DNA from: an uncultured Clostridia bacterium
GTDB lineage: Bacteria; Bacillota; Clostridia; UBA1381
Assembly (NCBI GenBank): GCA_947624485.1
Contig: CANQKM010000009.1
Location: forward strand, 39,853-103,852
DNA length: 64,000 nt
Direction: 5' to 3'
In this document: piece by piece, positions 31,695 through 41,021 of the stretch
Layout of the letters: every line of letters begins with the position of its first letter
How positions within the stretch are numbered: the stretch's first letter is position 1
Notes under the pieces: model-generated
What the model saw: only the letters and a program-made list of their open reading frames with translations
Told to the model about the DNA's origin: nothing
Databases searched by the model: none
Position numbers and translations under genes: made by a program

Positions 31695-33836
31695 ATGGCA
31701 AAAACAACAGGCGGCTTCACACTTCCGGGCGAGAGCGGATACGAGGAGCTTACGCTTCAAATGGCTGAAAAGTGGGGCGCGGACGTAATACGCGACTCCG
31801 ACGGCACGGAGCTTTCACCAGAAATAATCAACGCGGGCTACGGCATTTACTCGACTATCTGCATTATCCGCGACCATAACGAGTGGGCGAAGGCAAATCC
31901 GGACAAACTCCAGCAGACGTTCCTTATGACAAACCCGATCGTCGCGACGGACACGAGCCTTACGATAGACCTCATGAAGGACTTTTTCGCCGATCAGTTC
32001 AGGCTGAACGACAGCGAGGAGTCAAAGGAGTACTGGCAGGTGTTCGACCGCACGACGAACGAGGAAATAAAGGACTGGTCGTACGCGGACGGCAAGGTCA
32101 CGATCAATAACATCACGCCGTTCCACAAGTACACGGTAAACTTCCTCGCGTGGCGCATCTGGGAGGAAATCTCAATGTACAACCACACGACGAACAACTG
32201 GGACAAGGAGCATCTCATGCAGATAGATCCGCGTTATCCCGAAACGCAGAAATTCATGCTTGACTGGCTAAAAAACTGGTGCGAGACGCACCCCTCGACG
32301 ACCGTTGTGCGCTTCACGTCCATGTTCTACAACTTTGTATGGATTTGGGGTTCAAACCCGCGCAATCAGCAGCTTTTCTCCGACTGGGGTTCGTACGACT
32401 TTACCGTTTCGCCGCTCGCACTCAGAGAGTTCGAGAAGAAGTACGGCTACAGAATCACGTCCGAGGACTTCATAAACAAGGGCAACCTCCACGCGACACA
32501 CATGACTGCGCCGAAATCGAAGATTGACTGGATGGAGTTCGTGAACGATTTTGTCGTTGACTTCGGCAAGCAGCTTGTTGACCTCGTTCACGATTACGGC
32601 AAGAAGGCGTACGTGTTCTATGACGATTCGTGGGTAGGCGTTGAGCCGTGGGGCAAGAGATTTAAGGATTTCGGCTTTGACGGACTTATAAAGTGCGTGT
32701 TCAACGGCTTTGAGACGCGCCTTTGCGCCGGTGTTGACGCGGTGGAAACGCACGAAATCAGACTGCACCCGTACCTGTTCCCCGTAGGTTTGGGCGGTGC
32801 GCCGACATTTATGGAGGGCGGCAACCCGACGAGAGAGGCGCAGGGCTACTGGAAAAACGTGCGCCGCGCGCTTCTCCGCGACAAGATAGACAGAATAGGT
32901 CTGGGCGGATATTTGTCGCTGACAATTCCGTTTCCCGATTTCCAGGACTATATAGAAAAAATATCGGACGAGTTCCGCGAGATACGCGAGCTGCACACCG
33001 AGGGCAAGCCGTATGTATTAAAGCCGAGAATAGCGGTGCTGCACTTCTGGGGCAATCTCCGCTCGTGGACATGCTCCGGTCACTATCATGAGCATCCCGA
33101 GGTAGACCTCATAAACGTAAACGAGGCACTCTCCGGTCTGCCGTTCGACGTTGAGTTTATCAGCTTCGAGGACGTTAAGGCTGGCAAGCTCGAAAACTTT
33201 GATGTTGTCATAAACGCCGGTAAGGCTGGCAGCGCGTGGTCGGGCGGCGAGTGCTGGAACGACGAGAAGGTAGTTTCGACGCTCACGAAATGGGTTTACG
33301 ACGGCGGCGTATTCATCGGCGTAAACGAGCCTTCTGCGGTCGGCGGCAGCGATACGTACTTCAAAATGGCGCACGTACTCGGCGTTGACGAGGACACCGG
33401 CGCGAGAATTTGTCACGGACGCTACACCTTCGAGCCGACAAACTGCGCGTGCGTGCAGGATAAGGACTCGTTTAAGGTAAACGAGGGAATTTACCTTATC
33501 GACGCGGACACGGTTGTCGCGGCGGAAAAGGACGGCGTACCCGTTGTGGCGCGTCATGCGTTCGGCAAGGGCGCAGGCGTGTACCTTGCAAGCTTTACCG
33601 TGAACGAAAAGAACACGCGTATGCTTATGAGCCTTATCCTCAAAAATACCGGCGAGGGTATGGATCAGAATTACATCACCGATAACCTCTGGTGCGAGTG
33701 CGCGTACTATCCGAGCAGTAAGGAGCTTGTTGTAATAAACAACAGCGATACCGAGCAGACAACGACCGTAAAGACCGACTTCGGCGACAAGACCGTCACC
33801 CTCGGCGCGTTCGATACAAAGATTTTGAAGCTGTAA
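31695..33836 (+). CDS. GH112 beta-galactosyl phosphorylase (lacto-N-biose/galacto-N-biose or galactosyl-rhamnose)
   Basis: A 713-residue cytosolic phosphorylase that releases galactose 1-phosphate from beta-1,3-galactosyl-HexNAc, or from beta-1,4-galactosyl-rhamnose in one subgroup. The family is recognisable from the N-terminal GGFTLPGESGYEELTLQMAEKWGADVIRDSDGTE region (split here only in description), the FTSMFYNFVWIWGSNPRNQ stretch, VFYDDSWVGVEPWG with the likely catalytic acid, and the later FMEGGNPTREAQGYW. Length fits full GH112. AAGGAGAG precedes the ATG. No galK, galT or nahK is adjacent. Subgroup cannot be decided here. It suits use of mucin or milk glycans. Confidence 0.9.
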   Translation: MAKTTGGFTLPGESGYEELTLQMAEKWGADVIRDSDGTELSPEIINAGYGIYSTICIIRDHNEWAKANPDKLQQTFLMTNPIVATDTSLTIDLMKDFFADQFRLNDSEESKEYWQVFDRTTNEEIKDWSYADGKVTINNITPFHKYTVNFLAWRIWEEISMYNHTTNNWDKEHLMQIDPRYPETQKFMLDWLKNWCETHPSTTVVRFTSMFYNFVWIWGSNPRNQQLFSDWGSYDFTVSPLALREFEKKYGYRITSEDFINKGNLHATHMTAPKSKIDWMEFVNDFVVDFGKQLVDLVHDYGKKAYVFYDDSWVGVEPWGKRFKDFGFDGLIKCVFNGFETRLCAGVDAVETHEIRLHPYLFPVGLGGAPTFMEGGNPTREAQGYWKNVRRALLRDKIDRIGLGGYLSLTIPFPDFQDYIEKISDEFREIRELHTEGKPYVLKPRIAVLHFWGNLRSWTCSGHYHEHPEVDLINVNEALSGLPFDVEFISFEDVKAGKLENFDVVINAGKAGSAWSGGECWNDEKVVSTLTKWVYDGGVFIGVNEPSAVGGSDTYFKMAHVLGVDEDTGARICHGRYTFEPTNCACVQDKDSFKVNEGIYLIDADTVVAAEKDGVPVVARHAFGKGAGVYLASFTVNEKNTRMLMSLILKNTGEGMDQNYITDNLWCECAYYPSSKELVVINNSDTEQTTTVKTDFGDKTVTLGAFDTKILKL

Positions 33837-33842
33837 GAATGG

Positions 33843-34080
33843 CTTGTAGGGGCGAACCGTGTTCGCCCGTTAGTCTCCCTTGTGATTGTGAAAGAGAAAC
33901 GAGCTGAAAGGGGTTTTATTCGGGCGGATAATATCCGCCCCTACAAATATGGTTGACGTTGGGTTGTCGTGGACGGGCGACCGTAAAGGTCGCCCCTACG
34001 ACAAAGGGACGTCGGGGCGCCGTCCCCTACGGTTTGTGTTTTTAATAATGCGTTGTAGGGGCGACCCTTGCGGTCGCCTG
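33843..34080. repeat. Cluster of family C repeats
   Basis: At least five copies of GTAGGGGCG...CGCC-type hairpins in mixed orientation lie between 33843 and 34080, for example TTGTAGGGGCGACCCTTGCG and GGTCGCCCCTACGAC. The stretch has no credible gene. Confidence 0.8.
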
Positions 34081-34085
34081 CGTGT

Positions 34086-34179
34086 GGCTCCCCTTGAGGT
34101 GAGCGACGCTTTAGCGTCGTAGGCATAGAGCTTTGCTCGTATGCCGTAACAAAAGGAGCTGTCGCTGAAAGCGACTGAG
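34086..34179. repeat. Rearranged family A repeat with embedded hairpins
   Basis: Starts GGCTCCCCTTGAGG and ends AGCTGTCGCTGAAAGCGACTGAG as in family A, but the middle is replaced by two other hairpins (GACGCTTTAGCGTC and GGCATA...TATGCC). It abuts the truncated gene at 34180. Confidence 0.75.
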
Positions 34180-34267
34180 TATAATACGCGGCAAACACAC
34201 CTATTGAGCCTGTAATTATGACACCCGATATAATACCTATAATAAATCCCTGCAACAGTTTTTTCAT
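34180..34267 (-). pseudogene. Truncated start of a secreted/membrane protein gene
   Basis: A good SD (GGGGGTAT) and ATG open a reading frame that begins MKKLLQGFIIGIISGVIITG and continues IGVFAAYY, a signal peptide or membrane anchor like those of clostridial stalk-domain proteins. After about 29 codons the frame runs into the repeat cluster and becomes repeat-encoded until 33941. I read this as the 5' remnant of a gene whose body was lost or replaced by repeats. Confidence 0.6.
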
Positions 34268-34364
34268 TTTTATACCCCCAATACCCAATGTTATATTTTA
34301 TGTTAATAATTATAACATATATTTATAACTGATGTCAAGATACAATATATGTGAGGTGTTAAAA

Positions 34365-34559
34365 ATGAACGAAAAGCTGATCATAAACAAGAAAAATTTA
34401 AAAGGTGAGGACGGATACAAAACGTTTTCCATTCGGGTTAAGGATGAAATCGTTTTTAAGCTGAATGAATTATCCAAAGAAACCAATCGTTCAAGAAACG
34501 AATTGATAAATATATTACTGGAATATGCTATAAATAACAGTAAAGTAATGCCCGATTAA
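34365..34559 (+). CDS. Small ribbon-helix-helix (CopG/Arc-like) protein
   Basis: A 64-residue protein. The segment KTFSIRVKDEIVFKLNELSKETNRSRNELINILLEYAI (described, residues ~20-57) shows the beta-strand, helix, turn, helix order of an RHH domain. TFSIRV is the DNA-contact strand and TNRSRNELI the typical second-helix start. It is probably a DNA-binding regulator or antitoxin, but no toxin gene is beside it. The upstream neighbour is a broken gene and the downstream one a repeat. GAGGTG sets the ATG at 34365. Its AT-rich codon use differs from the neighbours, which suggests transfer. Confidence 0.7.
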   Translation: MNEKLIINKKNLKGEDGYKTFSIRVKDEIVFKLNELSKETNRSRNELINILLEYAINNSKVMPD

Positions 34560-34561
34560 AA

Positions 34562-34707
34562 TGTAGGGGCGGCCCTTGCGGTCGCCTGTTAGCCTCCCTT
34601 GTCAAAGGGAGGGGGACCGCCGCAGGCGGTGGAGGGATTCATTATAAAATTAAAAAGGAATCCCCCAGTCAGCTCCGCTGACAGCCCCCTTTGACAAGGG
34701 GGCCTTA
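34562..34707. repeat. Family C unit followed by a full family B repeat
   Basis: TGTAGGGGCGGCCCTTGCGG is followed by a family B element with CCTCCCTTGTCAAAGGGAGG at the left, GGACCGCC-GCA-GGCGGT inside, GTCAGC-TCC-GCTGAC and CCCCCTTTGACAAGGGGG at the right. It starts two bases past the RHH stop. Confidence 0.82.
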
Positions 34708-34735
34708 CGTATGAATGAGCAGCTACTACCCAAAC

Positions 34736-34765
34736 CAAAAAGAGCGTATCGCATGATACGCTCTT
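34736..34765 (-). terminator. Intrinsic terminator of the ilvD operon
   Basis: AAGAGCGTATC and GATACGCTCTT form an 11-bp stem with loop GCAT. On the minus strand it is followed by a T run, 22 bases past the ilvD stop. Confidence 0.88.
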
Positions 34766-34786
34766 AACATTTCTATTCAATTTTCA

Positions 34787-36451
34787 TCAATCATCAATCA
34801 TAACCGCGCCCTGCATACCCGATGCGACGTGCTTTGAGTAGCGTCTGAGGTAGCCGGTCTTGATTTTCGGTTCCTGCGGCGTCCATTCCGCTCTGCGCTT
34901 TGCGATTTCCTCATCGGAGAGCTTAACTTCGAGCTTGCAGTTGTCTATATCAATGGAAATTATATCGCCGTCCTTCAAAAGTCCGATAGTACCGCCTGCG
35001 AGAGCCTCCGGCGACACGTGACCGATCGCCGCGCCGCGCGTCGCACCGCTGAAACGTCCGTCGGTGATAAGCGCGACGTCCTTGTCAAGTCCCATACCGC
35101 AGATAGCGGAGGTGGGGGAGAGCATTTCACGCATACCCGGACCACCCTTCGGGCCCTCGTAGCGTATAACCACAACGTCGCCCTTCACGATTTTACCTGT
35201 GTAAATCGCCTCGATAGCCTCCTCCTCGCTGTTATACACCTTCGCGGGGCCCTCGTGCTTCAGCATTTCGGGAGCAACCGCGCTGCGCTTAACGACAGAG
35301 CCGTCGGGCGCGAGATTACCCTTAAGCACCGCGATACCGCCCGTCTCGCTGTACGGGTTGTCGATAGGACGGATAACCGAATAATCCTTAACGGTGCATC
35401 CCTTTATGTTCTCGCCGAGTGTCTTTCCCGTAACGGTCATTGTGTCGAGCTTCAGGAGGTTCTTCTTTGAAAGCTCGTTCATCAGCGCCTGAACGCCGCC
35501 GGCAGCGTACAAATCCTGTATGTGATGCTCGCCCGCGGGCGCGAGGTGGCAGAGGTTCGGCGTTTCTTTGCTTATCTCGTTCGCATAGTCGAGCGTGATC
35601 GGAGCTTTCGCCTCATAGGCTATAGCAGGGAGGTGGAGCATCGAGTTTGTCGAGCAGCCCAGAGCCATATCAACTCTAAGCGCGTTATAAATCGAGTCGG
35701 GAGTTATAATGTCGCGCGGACGGATGTTCTTTTCCAAAAGCTCCATAACCTTCATGCCTGCGTGCTTCGCGAGACGTATTCTCTCGGAGTACACCGCCGG
35801 AATTGTGCCGTTGCCGGGCAGAGCCATACCGAGTACCTCGCTTAAGCAGTTCATCGAGTTTGCCGTAAACATACCCGAACACGAGCCGCACGACGGACAC
35901 GCCGCATTCTCGAGGTTTTCAAGCTCCGTTTCGTCGATCGTACCAGCCTTGAACGCGCCGACCGCCTCAAACGCGGTGTTGAGGTCGCGGTATTTGCCGC
36001 CGTAATTCATGGAGAGCATCGCGCCGCCGCTTACGACTATCGAGGGAATGTTCAGTCTCGCCGCCGCTATAAGCATACCCGGCACGATTTTGTCGCAGTT
36101 GGGTATCAAGACGAGCGCGTCGAGACCGTGCGCAAGTGCCATCGACTCAATGGAATCGGCGATAAGCTCGCGCGACGCGAGCGAGTATTTCATGCCGATA
36201 TGTCCCATAGCGATACCGTCGCACACGCCGATTGACGGGAACTCCAGTGGCGTGCCGCCGGCAATTCTCACGCCCGCCTTAACCGCCTCGGCTATTTTGT
36301 CGAGGTTGATGTGTCCGGGGATAATCTCGTTTTTCGAGCTTACCACGCCGACCAAGGGGCGCTCGATTTCCTCGTCCGTCAAACCGGACGCCTTAAAAAG
36401 CGAGCGGTGCGGAGTTTTTTCAAGTCCTTTTTTTACCAAGTCACTGTACAT
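34787..36451 (-). CDS. ilvD: Dihydroxy-acid dehydratase
   Basis: Penultimate step of valine and isoleucine synthesis (2,3-dihydroxy acid to 2-oxo acid). The 554-residue protein carries the iron-sulfur ligands in [12 protein letters not shown] near residue 122 and [18 protein letters not shown] near residue 190. [14 protein letters not shown] and the C-terminal [13 protein letters not shown] are also typical. AGGAGG precedes the ATG. It is the last gene of the minus-strand run that starts at rarA, 15 bases after cvpA, and is followed by a strong terminator. No ilvB, ilvC or leu genes lie nearby. Confidence 0.95.
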   Translation of the reverse strand: MYSDLVKKGLEKTPHRSLFKASGLTDEEIERPLVGVVSSKNEIIPGHINLDKIAEAVKAGVRIAGGTPLEFPSIGVCDGIAMGHIGMKYSLASRELIADSIESMALAHGLDALVLIPNCDKIVPGMLIAAARLNIPSIVVSGGAMLSMNYGGKYRDLNTAFEAVGAFKAGTIDETELENLENAACPSCGSCSGMFTANSMNCLSEVLGMALPGNGTIPAVYSERIRLAKHAGMKVMELLEKNIRPRDIITPDSIYNALRVDMALGCSTNSMLHLPAIAYEAKAPITLDYANEISKETPNLCHLAPAGEHHIQDLYAAGGVQALMNELSKKNLLKLDTMTVTGKTLGENIKGCTVKDYSVIRPIDNPYSETGGIAVLKGNLAPDGSVVKRSAVAPEMLKHEGPAKVYNSEEEAIEAIYTGKIVKGDVVVIRYEGPKGGPGMREMLSPTSAICGMGLDKDVALITDGRFSGATRGAAIGHVSPEALAGGTIGLLKDGDIISIDIDNCKLEVKLSDEEIAKRRAEWTPQEPKIKTGYLRRYSKHVASGMQGAVMIDD

Positions 36452-36466
36452 TTCTTTTTCCTCCTG

Positions 36467-37114
36467 TTATCTAATAAATAATTTTAGCAGTATATTATTG
36501 TTATATAAATACTTGACCAGATAAGAGTTGTTTATAATCTCGTACAAGCCGCTGTCGGACGGCGCGTACATCGCGAACAGCATAAGTATGAGAAGCACTA
36601 TAAACAGTATGTTTATAACCCCCAAAAGTCCGCCGAGGAACTTGTTCGTCCCCTTCAGTATCGGCAGCTTCACCGCGCTGTCGATGATTATATACAAAAC
36701 CATAAGCACAAGCCGTATAAATATAAACAGCACTACGCACACGCCGATATTTATGATCGCGCCTGTAAGCGCGTTCGCGGCAGCGTTCTTTATCGCGTCG
36801 GCGGTTGACAGCGAGCTGTCGATGCCTATCATGAGTTTATCCTGTATAACCTCGGGCAAATTGAGATTTTCCGCTATGTTCACACCGCCGCCCGGCGGAA
36901 CGGTTATTACCTGCGAGAGCGAGCTGCTTATGTTTTCAGCCAGCTTCGTCTGCGATATGTAATCCGTCACGGGTGTTTTCAGAAGCATGACGAGAATTAT
37001 TGTCGCAGCGAGAGCGACAATTTTCCATACGGACTTTATAAGCCCCTTATTATGCCAATATACAAACGCGGCGACAAATATTGCCGCGAGACAAATGTCG
37101 GCTATAATGCTCAT
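36467..37114 (-). CDS. CvpA family membrane protein
   Basis: A 215-residue membrane protein. The first helix (ICLAAIFVAAFVYWHNKGLIKSVWK) has the D-x-x-L/I...G-x-x-x-G-like start of CvpA proteins, named for colicin V production. An extracytoplasmic loop carrying PPGGGVNIAENL comes before the last three helices. GTNKFLGGLLGVINILFIVL matches the conserved C-terminal CvpA helix. It may act in envelope maintenance; the exact role in Firmicutes is not settled. It is cotranscribed with the DUF5711-like gene upstream (12 bases) and ilvD downstream. Confidence 0.8.
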   Translation of the reverse strand: MSIIADICLAAIFVAAFVYWHNKGLIKSVWKIVALAATIILVMLLKTPVTDYISQTKLAENISSSLSQVITVPPGGGVNIAENLNLPEVIQDKLMIGIDSSLSTADAIKNAAANALTGAIINIGVCVVLFIFIRLVLMVLYIIIDSAVKLPILKGTNKFLGGLLGVINILFIVLLILMLFAMYAPSDSGLYEIINNSYLVKYLYNNNILLKLFIR

Positions 37115-37126
37115 GTTACCCTCCTG

Positions 37127-38575
37127 TCAGACCTTAACAAATTCGATACTGTTTGAATATACTATCGCGAAGGTACTCGGCGATATAAGTATAAGCTTTT
37201 TAATATCCATAGCTGCGGTATATTTTGTGAGACTGCCTATGCCCGGTCTGCCGATAAATACGTCGCGTCCTATGCTGTAAAGCACGGTGTTCTCGTGTAT
37301 ATCGACAAAATCAGCCATACCGTCCATAGTAACGCTTGACCGTTCTTTTCCGCTGCCGTTGTATAAATTCAGCTTCGGAACTGCGCCGTCATACAGCGTG
37401 AGTACGGTGTTTCCGCTGTCGTCCATAGCGGAATGTGTGAGCTGACAGCTTGTGAGGTCGTTGTCAGCCACAACGCCGCCGTCCGCGGAAAGCACCGCGA
37501 GACGGTTGTCGCCGAACGCCGTCAAGGTATTCCCTACAAACCGCAGATCATACATAACGGTGTCCTCGGCGTTCACCTGCGCGCGGCTCTGCGTTTCGTT
37601 TATGTCAAAAAACTGTATAATGCTTTTCGCCGACGACTCCGTATTCAGGAGCGACACGGCAATATTTCTCGACGTCGGCGATATGTCCGCGCCTATAACG
37701 ACGCCGCTTCCCGACGCCCACGAGTAAATCTGTTCACCGAGCTTATTGTAAACCGATATGCCGCCCTTGTACGCCGGCTTGCTCGTGATGAGTACCGAAT
37801 CGCCTGCCGACGAGACCTTGACAGCGGCTATGCTGTCGGGATTGTCGGCTTCGTACAGCATGTTGCTGCCGTTGTAAAGACAAAGCTTACTTCCGCCCTT
37901 TTCGGCTGCCAGTATGTAGCCTCCGCTCGCGGAAACAAGCGGATTTGCTATAAGCGTGTCCTCGCTCCATACAGTATTGCCGGACGCGTCTATGTACGAG
38001 AGGTGATTCGGCGAGGCACACACAACGCCGTCCTTGTACGGGAGTACCTCCGCGCCGCGTACGCCGTCCGAAACCGTTATGCTTTCGCGCACATCTGTAT
38101 TGTAGCTGTCGTCCTGCACATTTTCGTATTGAATACCGCTGTCAGCTGTTTTCATCGTAAACACGCCGAATATCTTTGAAAAGTTATTCGCAAAGTTTTT
38201 CTTGTACGTCGCGATTATTCCGGTGTCAATGCTCAAAACGGCGGCTATGCCCGTCAGCAGCGCAAGAATTACGGCTGCTATGATTATTTTCTTTATCTTT
38301 TTTTTGCTGTCGCCGCTCGTTTCGCTGCCGTCATCGTCATAATATTCTTCATCATACTCATCATCGTACCCGTCGTCATCATCGCAGAGAAGTTCGTCCT
38401 CATATTCACCGTCCGAACTGACGTGCGGCTCGTCCGTGTAATCATCCTCATCCGCCGACGGCTCGGACACGGGAGGCGCACTGTCAAAATCGTCCTCGTA
38501 GTCGGGTGTATTATCTTCGGCGTACGTTACAAGCTCGTCAATGGGGCTTTTGTTTGTCTCGTCGTTATTCATCAT
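37127..38575 (-). CDS. DUF5711-like membrane protein with acidic N-terminal tail
   Basis: A 482-residue protein. Residues 1-90 form a very acidic cytoplasmic tail dominated by Asp, Glu and Tyr (for example DDDDGYDDEYDEEYYDDDG). A basic patch KKKIKK and one transmembrane helix (96-116) follow. The remaining ~360 residues are outside the membrane and have repeated beta units (VCASPNHLSYIDASGNTVWS, GSKLCLYNGSNMLYEA, GGISVYNKLGEQIYSWASG) that suggest a PQQ/WD-like propeller, as in the DUF5711 family of Clostridia. Function unknown. Its start overlaps the truA stop by 11 bases. AAGGAGGTG serves either of two adjacent ATG codons. Confidence 0.75.
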   Translation of the reverse strand: MMNNDETNKSPIDELVTYAEDNTPDYEDDFDSAPPVSEPSADEDDYTDEPHVSSDGEYEDELLCDDDDGYDDEYDEEYYDDDGSETSGDSKKKIKKIIIAAVILALLTGIAAVLSIDTGIIATYKKNFANNFSKIFGVFTMKTADSGIQYENVQDDSYNTDVRESITVSDGVRGAEVLPYKDGVVCASPNHLSYIDASGNTVWSEDTLIANPLVSASGGYILAAEKGGSKLCLYNGSNMLYEADNPDSIAAVKVSSAGDSVLITSKPAYKGGISVYNKLGEQIYSWASGSGVVIGADISPTSRNIAVSLLNTESSAKSIIQFFDINETQSRAQVNAEDTVMYDLRFVGNTLTAFGDNRLAVLSADGGVVADNDLTSCQLTHSAMDDSGNTVLTLYDGAVPKLNLYNGSGKERSSVTMDGMADFVDIHENTVLYSIGRDVFIGRPGIGSLTKYTAAMDIKKLILISPSTFAIVYSNSIEFVKV

Positions 38576-39302
38576 AATACACCTCCTTAAGGCACAGTCC
38601 CTCCGGCGGAGCGGTAATGCCCGCTCTGTTGCGGTCGCGTGACGCTATTATATCAGCCATATCGGCAGGATTTATTTTTCCGCCGCCGACCGACACGAGC
38701 GTGCCTGTGATTATCCTCACCATATTATACAAAAATCCGTTTCCGTGTATGTCAACAGTTATTATATCGCTGTTGCGCGTTACGTCAAGCGAATATATCG
38801 TCCTGACGGTCGTTTTGACCGAGAAACCGCTCGACGCAAAGCCGATAAAATCATGCTTGCCCAAAAACGCCGCTGCCGCTTCACGCATTTTCCCGACGTC
38901 GAGCGGGTATCTGTAATGCCATGCGTAACGGCCGAGTACCGCGTCGGGGAACTCTCTGTTTAATATTCTGTATACGTACCGCTTCGACCTCGCGCTTTTG
39001 TTCGCGTGAAAATCGCCGCCGACGCGCGACGCGCCGAAGCACACTATATCGCGCGGCAGCACGGCGTTTAAGGCGTACGGGTACTTGTCGGGCGGTATGC
39101 TTGCGGACGTGCGGAAATTGCACACGTAATTTTCCGCATGAACTCCTGCGTCGGTGCGACCGCAGCCCGTGAGCGCGACCGTTTCGCCGGTGATTTTTTC
39201 GAGCGCGCGCGTCACCGTTTCCTGCACGGTCGGCGCGTTCTTTTGTATCTGCCAGCCGTGATATTCCGTGCCGTCGTATTGTAAATCTAATTTAATGTTC
39301 AT
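38565..39302 (-). CDS. truA: tRNA pseudouridine(38-40) synthase
   Basis: Forms pseudouridine at positions 38-40 of the tRNA anticodon arm. The catalytic aspartate is in GCGRTDAGVHAENYVCNF near residue 51, with LQYDGTEYHGWQIQ at the N-terminus and FLYNMVRIITGTLVSVG near the end, all TruA hallmarks. The length of ~245 residues is normal. The start is uncertain. No good SD exists before the ATG at 39302, and in-frame TTG (39329) and ATG (39314) starts are also poor, so it probably depends on translation of ecfT. The order ecfA1-ecfA2-ecfT-truA is common in Firmicutes. Confidence 0.9.
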   Translation of the reverse strand: MNIKLDLQYDGTEYHGWQIQKNAPTVQETVTRALEKITGETVALTGCGRTDAGVHAENYVCNFRTSASIPPDKYPYALNAVLPRDIVCFGASRVGGDFHANKSARSKRYVYRILNREFPDAVLGRYAWHYRYPLDVGKMREAAAAFLGKHDFIGFASSGFSVKTTVRTIYSLDVTRNSDIITVDIHGNGFLYNMVRIITGTLVSVGGGKINPADMADIIASRDRNRAGITAPPEGLCLKEVYYDE

Positions 39303-39337
39303 TTTATCACACATACGCTTTAATTTCAATCGGTTTT

Positions 39338-40165
39338 TTAAGGTAAGCCTATTTTAACGACGTATTCAAGAACCGCCAGAACGCCGCAGCACAGCAGAAA
39401 TACAGCTGTTGCCGCCGCGTCGAGCCTCTTCATACGCGTTTCCTTCATTCTTGTGCGCTTGCCGCCGCCGTTGTAGCAGCGTGCCTCCATAGCCGTCGCA
39501 AGCTCGTCGGCGCGCCTGAACGCGCTCACGAAAAGCGGCACGAGTATGGGTACCATAGCCTTTGCGCGTCTTAAAATGTTGCCCGTCTCAAAATCCGCGC
39601 CGCGCGCCGTCTGCGCCTTGATGATTTTATCCGTTTCCTCCGCGAGCGTCGGTATAAAGCGTATCGCTATCGTCATCATCATCGCTATTTCGTAAGACGG
39701 CACCTTTAGCGGACGCAATGGCTTTAGCAGCTTTTCAATGCCGTCCGTAAGCTGCAGCGGCGATGTCGTGAGCGTGAGCAGCGACGCGCCGACGATGAGG
39801 AACAAAAGCCGTACCGTCATTGTCGCCGCGAGAACGATACCCTCGCGCGATATGTTTATCGAAAACGCCCAAAGCGGTATCGAAAACACCGTTTCGCCCT
39901 GCGTCATAAACAGGTTTATGAGCGCGGTGAATATCAAGATCCACAGCATGGGGCGTATACCCTTCAGTATTATTTTAACGCTTACGCCGCTCATAAGGAT
40001 AAGCGCGGCGGTAAACACGAAAAACGCTGCGTACGAGAGCGGCTTGTGCAAAAAGAACAGCACGACTATATATGCTATCGTGAGTATTATCTTAAGCGCC
40101 GGGTACATTTTGTGCAGCGGCGACGAGCCGGGTATGTACTGTCCTATCGTAATATCCTTAAACAT
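39338..40165 (-). CDS. ecfT: Energy-coupling factor transporter transmembrane protein
   Basis: The T component of an ECF-type vitamin or metal importer; it couples the two ATPases to substrate-specific S proteins. The protein has about five helices and the cytoplasmic coupling motif AQTARGADFETGNILRRAKAM near residue 190 (one of the two X-A-R-G signatures). It is preceded by RFIPTLAEETDKI. The second signature appears as ATAMEARCYNGGGKRT. ATG at 40165 is preferred to GTG at 40174; both overlap the ecfA2 stop region. No S component is in the window. Confidence 0.9.
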   Translation of the reverse strand: MFKDITIGQYIPGSSPLHKMYPALKIILTIAYIVVLFFLHKPLSYAAFFVFTAALILMSGVSVKIILKGIRPMLWILIFTALINLFMTQGETVFSIPLWAFSINISREGIVLAATMTVRLLFLIVGASLLTLTTSPLQLTDGIEKLLKPLRPLKVPSYEIAMMMTIAIRFIPTLAEETDKIIKAQTARGADFETGNILRRAKAMVPILVPLFVSAFRRADELATAMEARCYNGGGKRTRMKETRMKRLDAAATAVFLLCCGVLAVLEYVVKIGLP

Positions 40166-41021
40166 CTCCGTCACCGCCCTTCACGAGGCCGGCAATAGCC
40201 TTTGCGGCGTAATCCACCGTGTATATATGCTCCGGCAGCTTTACGCCCGCGTTTCTGAGCCTGTCGGTCAGAAGCGTAATCTGCGGCACGCTGAGACCTA
40301 TTTCCTGCAGCCTCTCCGCATGCGTGAACACCTCCGCGACGCTGCCATGCATTTCCACGCCGCCGTCGTTCATCACTATGACGTTTTCAGCCGTTTTCGC
40401 CACGTCCTCCATAGAGTGCGACACGAATATGATTATCATGTCGGAGCGTGTTTTGCGGAGCGTTTTTATTATGCCGAGTATGTCGTCCCTGCCTTTCGGA
40501 TCGAGACCGGCTGTCGGCTCGTCGAGTATCAGCACCTTAGGGTTCATCGCAAGAACGCCCGCGATTGCCGCGCGGCGCTTCTGTCCGCCCGAAAGGTCGA
40601 ACGGCGAACGGTCGAGGTGCTTTTCCTTAAGTCCGACAACTTTCGCGCTCTCTCTTACGCGCTCATCGATTTCCTTTTCGTCAAGCCCCATATTTTTCGG
40701 ACCGAACGCTATATCCTTGTACACGGTGTCCTCGAAAAGCTGATGCTCGGGGTACTGGAACACAAGCCCGACTTTACGGTGAACCGCCCTAAGATCCGCG
40801 CCCTTAGCCGTTATGTCTTCGCCGTCTATAAGTATATGTCCGCTCGTGGGCTTTAACAGCGCGCACATAAGCTGTATGAGCGTAGATTTGCCGCTGCCCG
40901 TGTGACCGATCACGGCTGTAAGCGTGCCGTCCTCTATTTCAAGGCTCGCGTTTTTGAGCGCGCTGCTCTCGAACGGCGTGGACGGCTGGTACACGTAGCT
41001 TACGTTTTCAACCTTAATCAC
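40158..41021 (-). CDS. ecfA2: Energy-coupling factor transporter ATPase 2
   Basis: A 287-residue ABC ATPase of the ECF module. Walker A is GHTGSGKST, the signature is [14 protein letters not shown], and Walker B is [14 protein letters not shown]-terminal ~55-residue extension ([20 protein letters not shown]) is typical of EcfA proteins. The start is GTG at 41021, placed by GGGGGTGAG. It overlaps the last codons of ecfA1, and further in-frame upstream codons are unlikely. It pairs with EcfA1 to form the motor. Confidence 0.92.
   Translation of the reverse strand: MIKVENVSYVYQPSTPFESSALKNASLEIEDGTLTAVIGHTGSGKSTLIQLMCALLKPTSGHILIDGEDITAKGADLRAVHRKVGLVFQYPEHQLFEDTVYKDIAFGPKNMGLDEKEIDERVRESAKVVGLKEKHLDRSPFDLSGGQKRRAAIAGVLAMNPKVLILDEPTAGLDPKGRDDILGIIKTLRKTRSDMIIIFVSHSMEDVAKTAENVIVMNDGGVEMHGSVAEVFTHAERLQEIGLSVPQITLLTDRLRNAGVKLPEHIYTVDYAAKAIAGLVKGGDGDV

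Noticed and set aside
34365..34559. Toxin-antitoxin locus around the small RHH protein
   Set aside because: No toxin-like ORF lies on either side; only a broken gene and repeats are present, so it is reported as a lone RHH protein.
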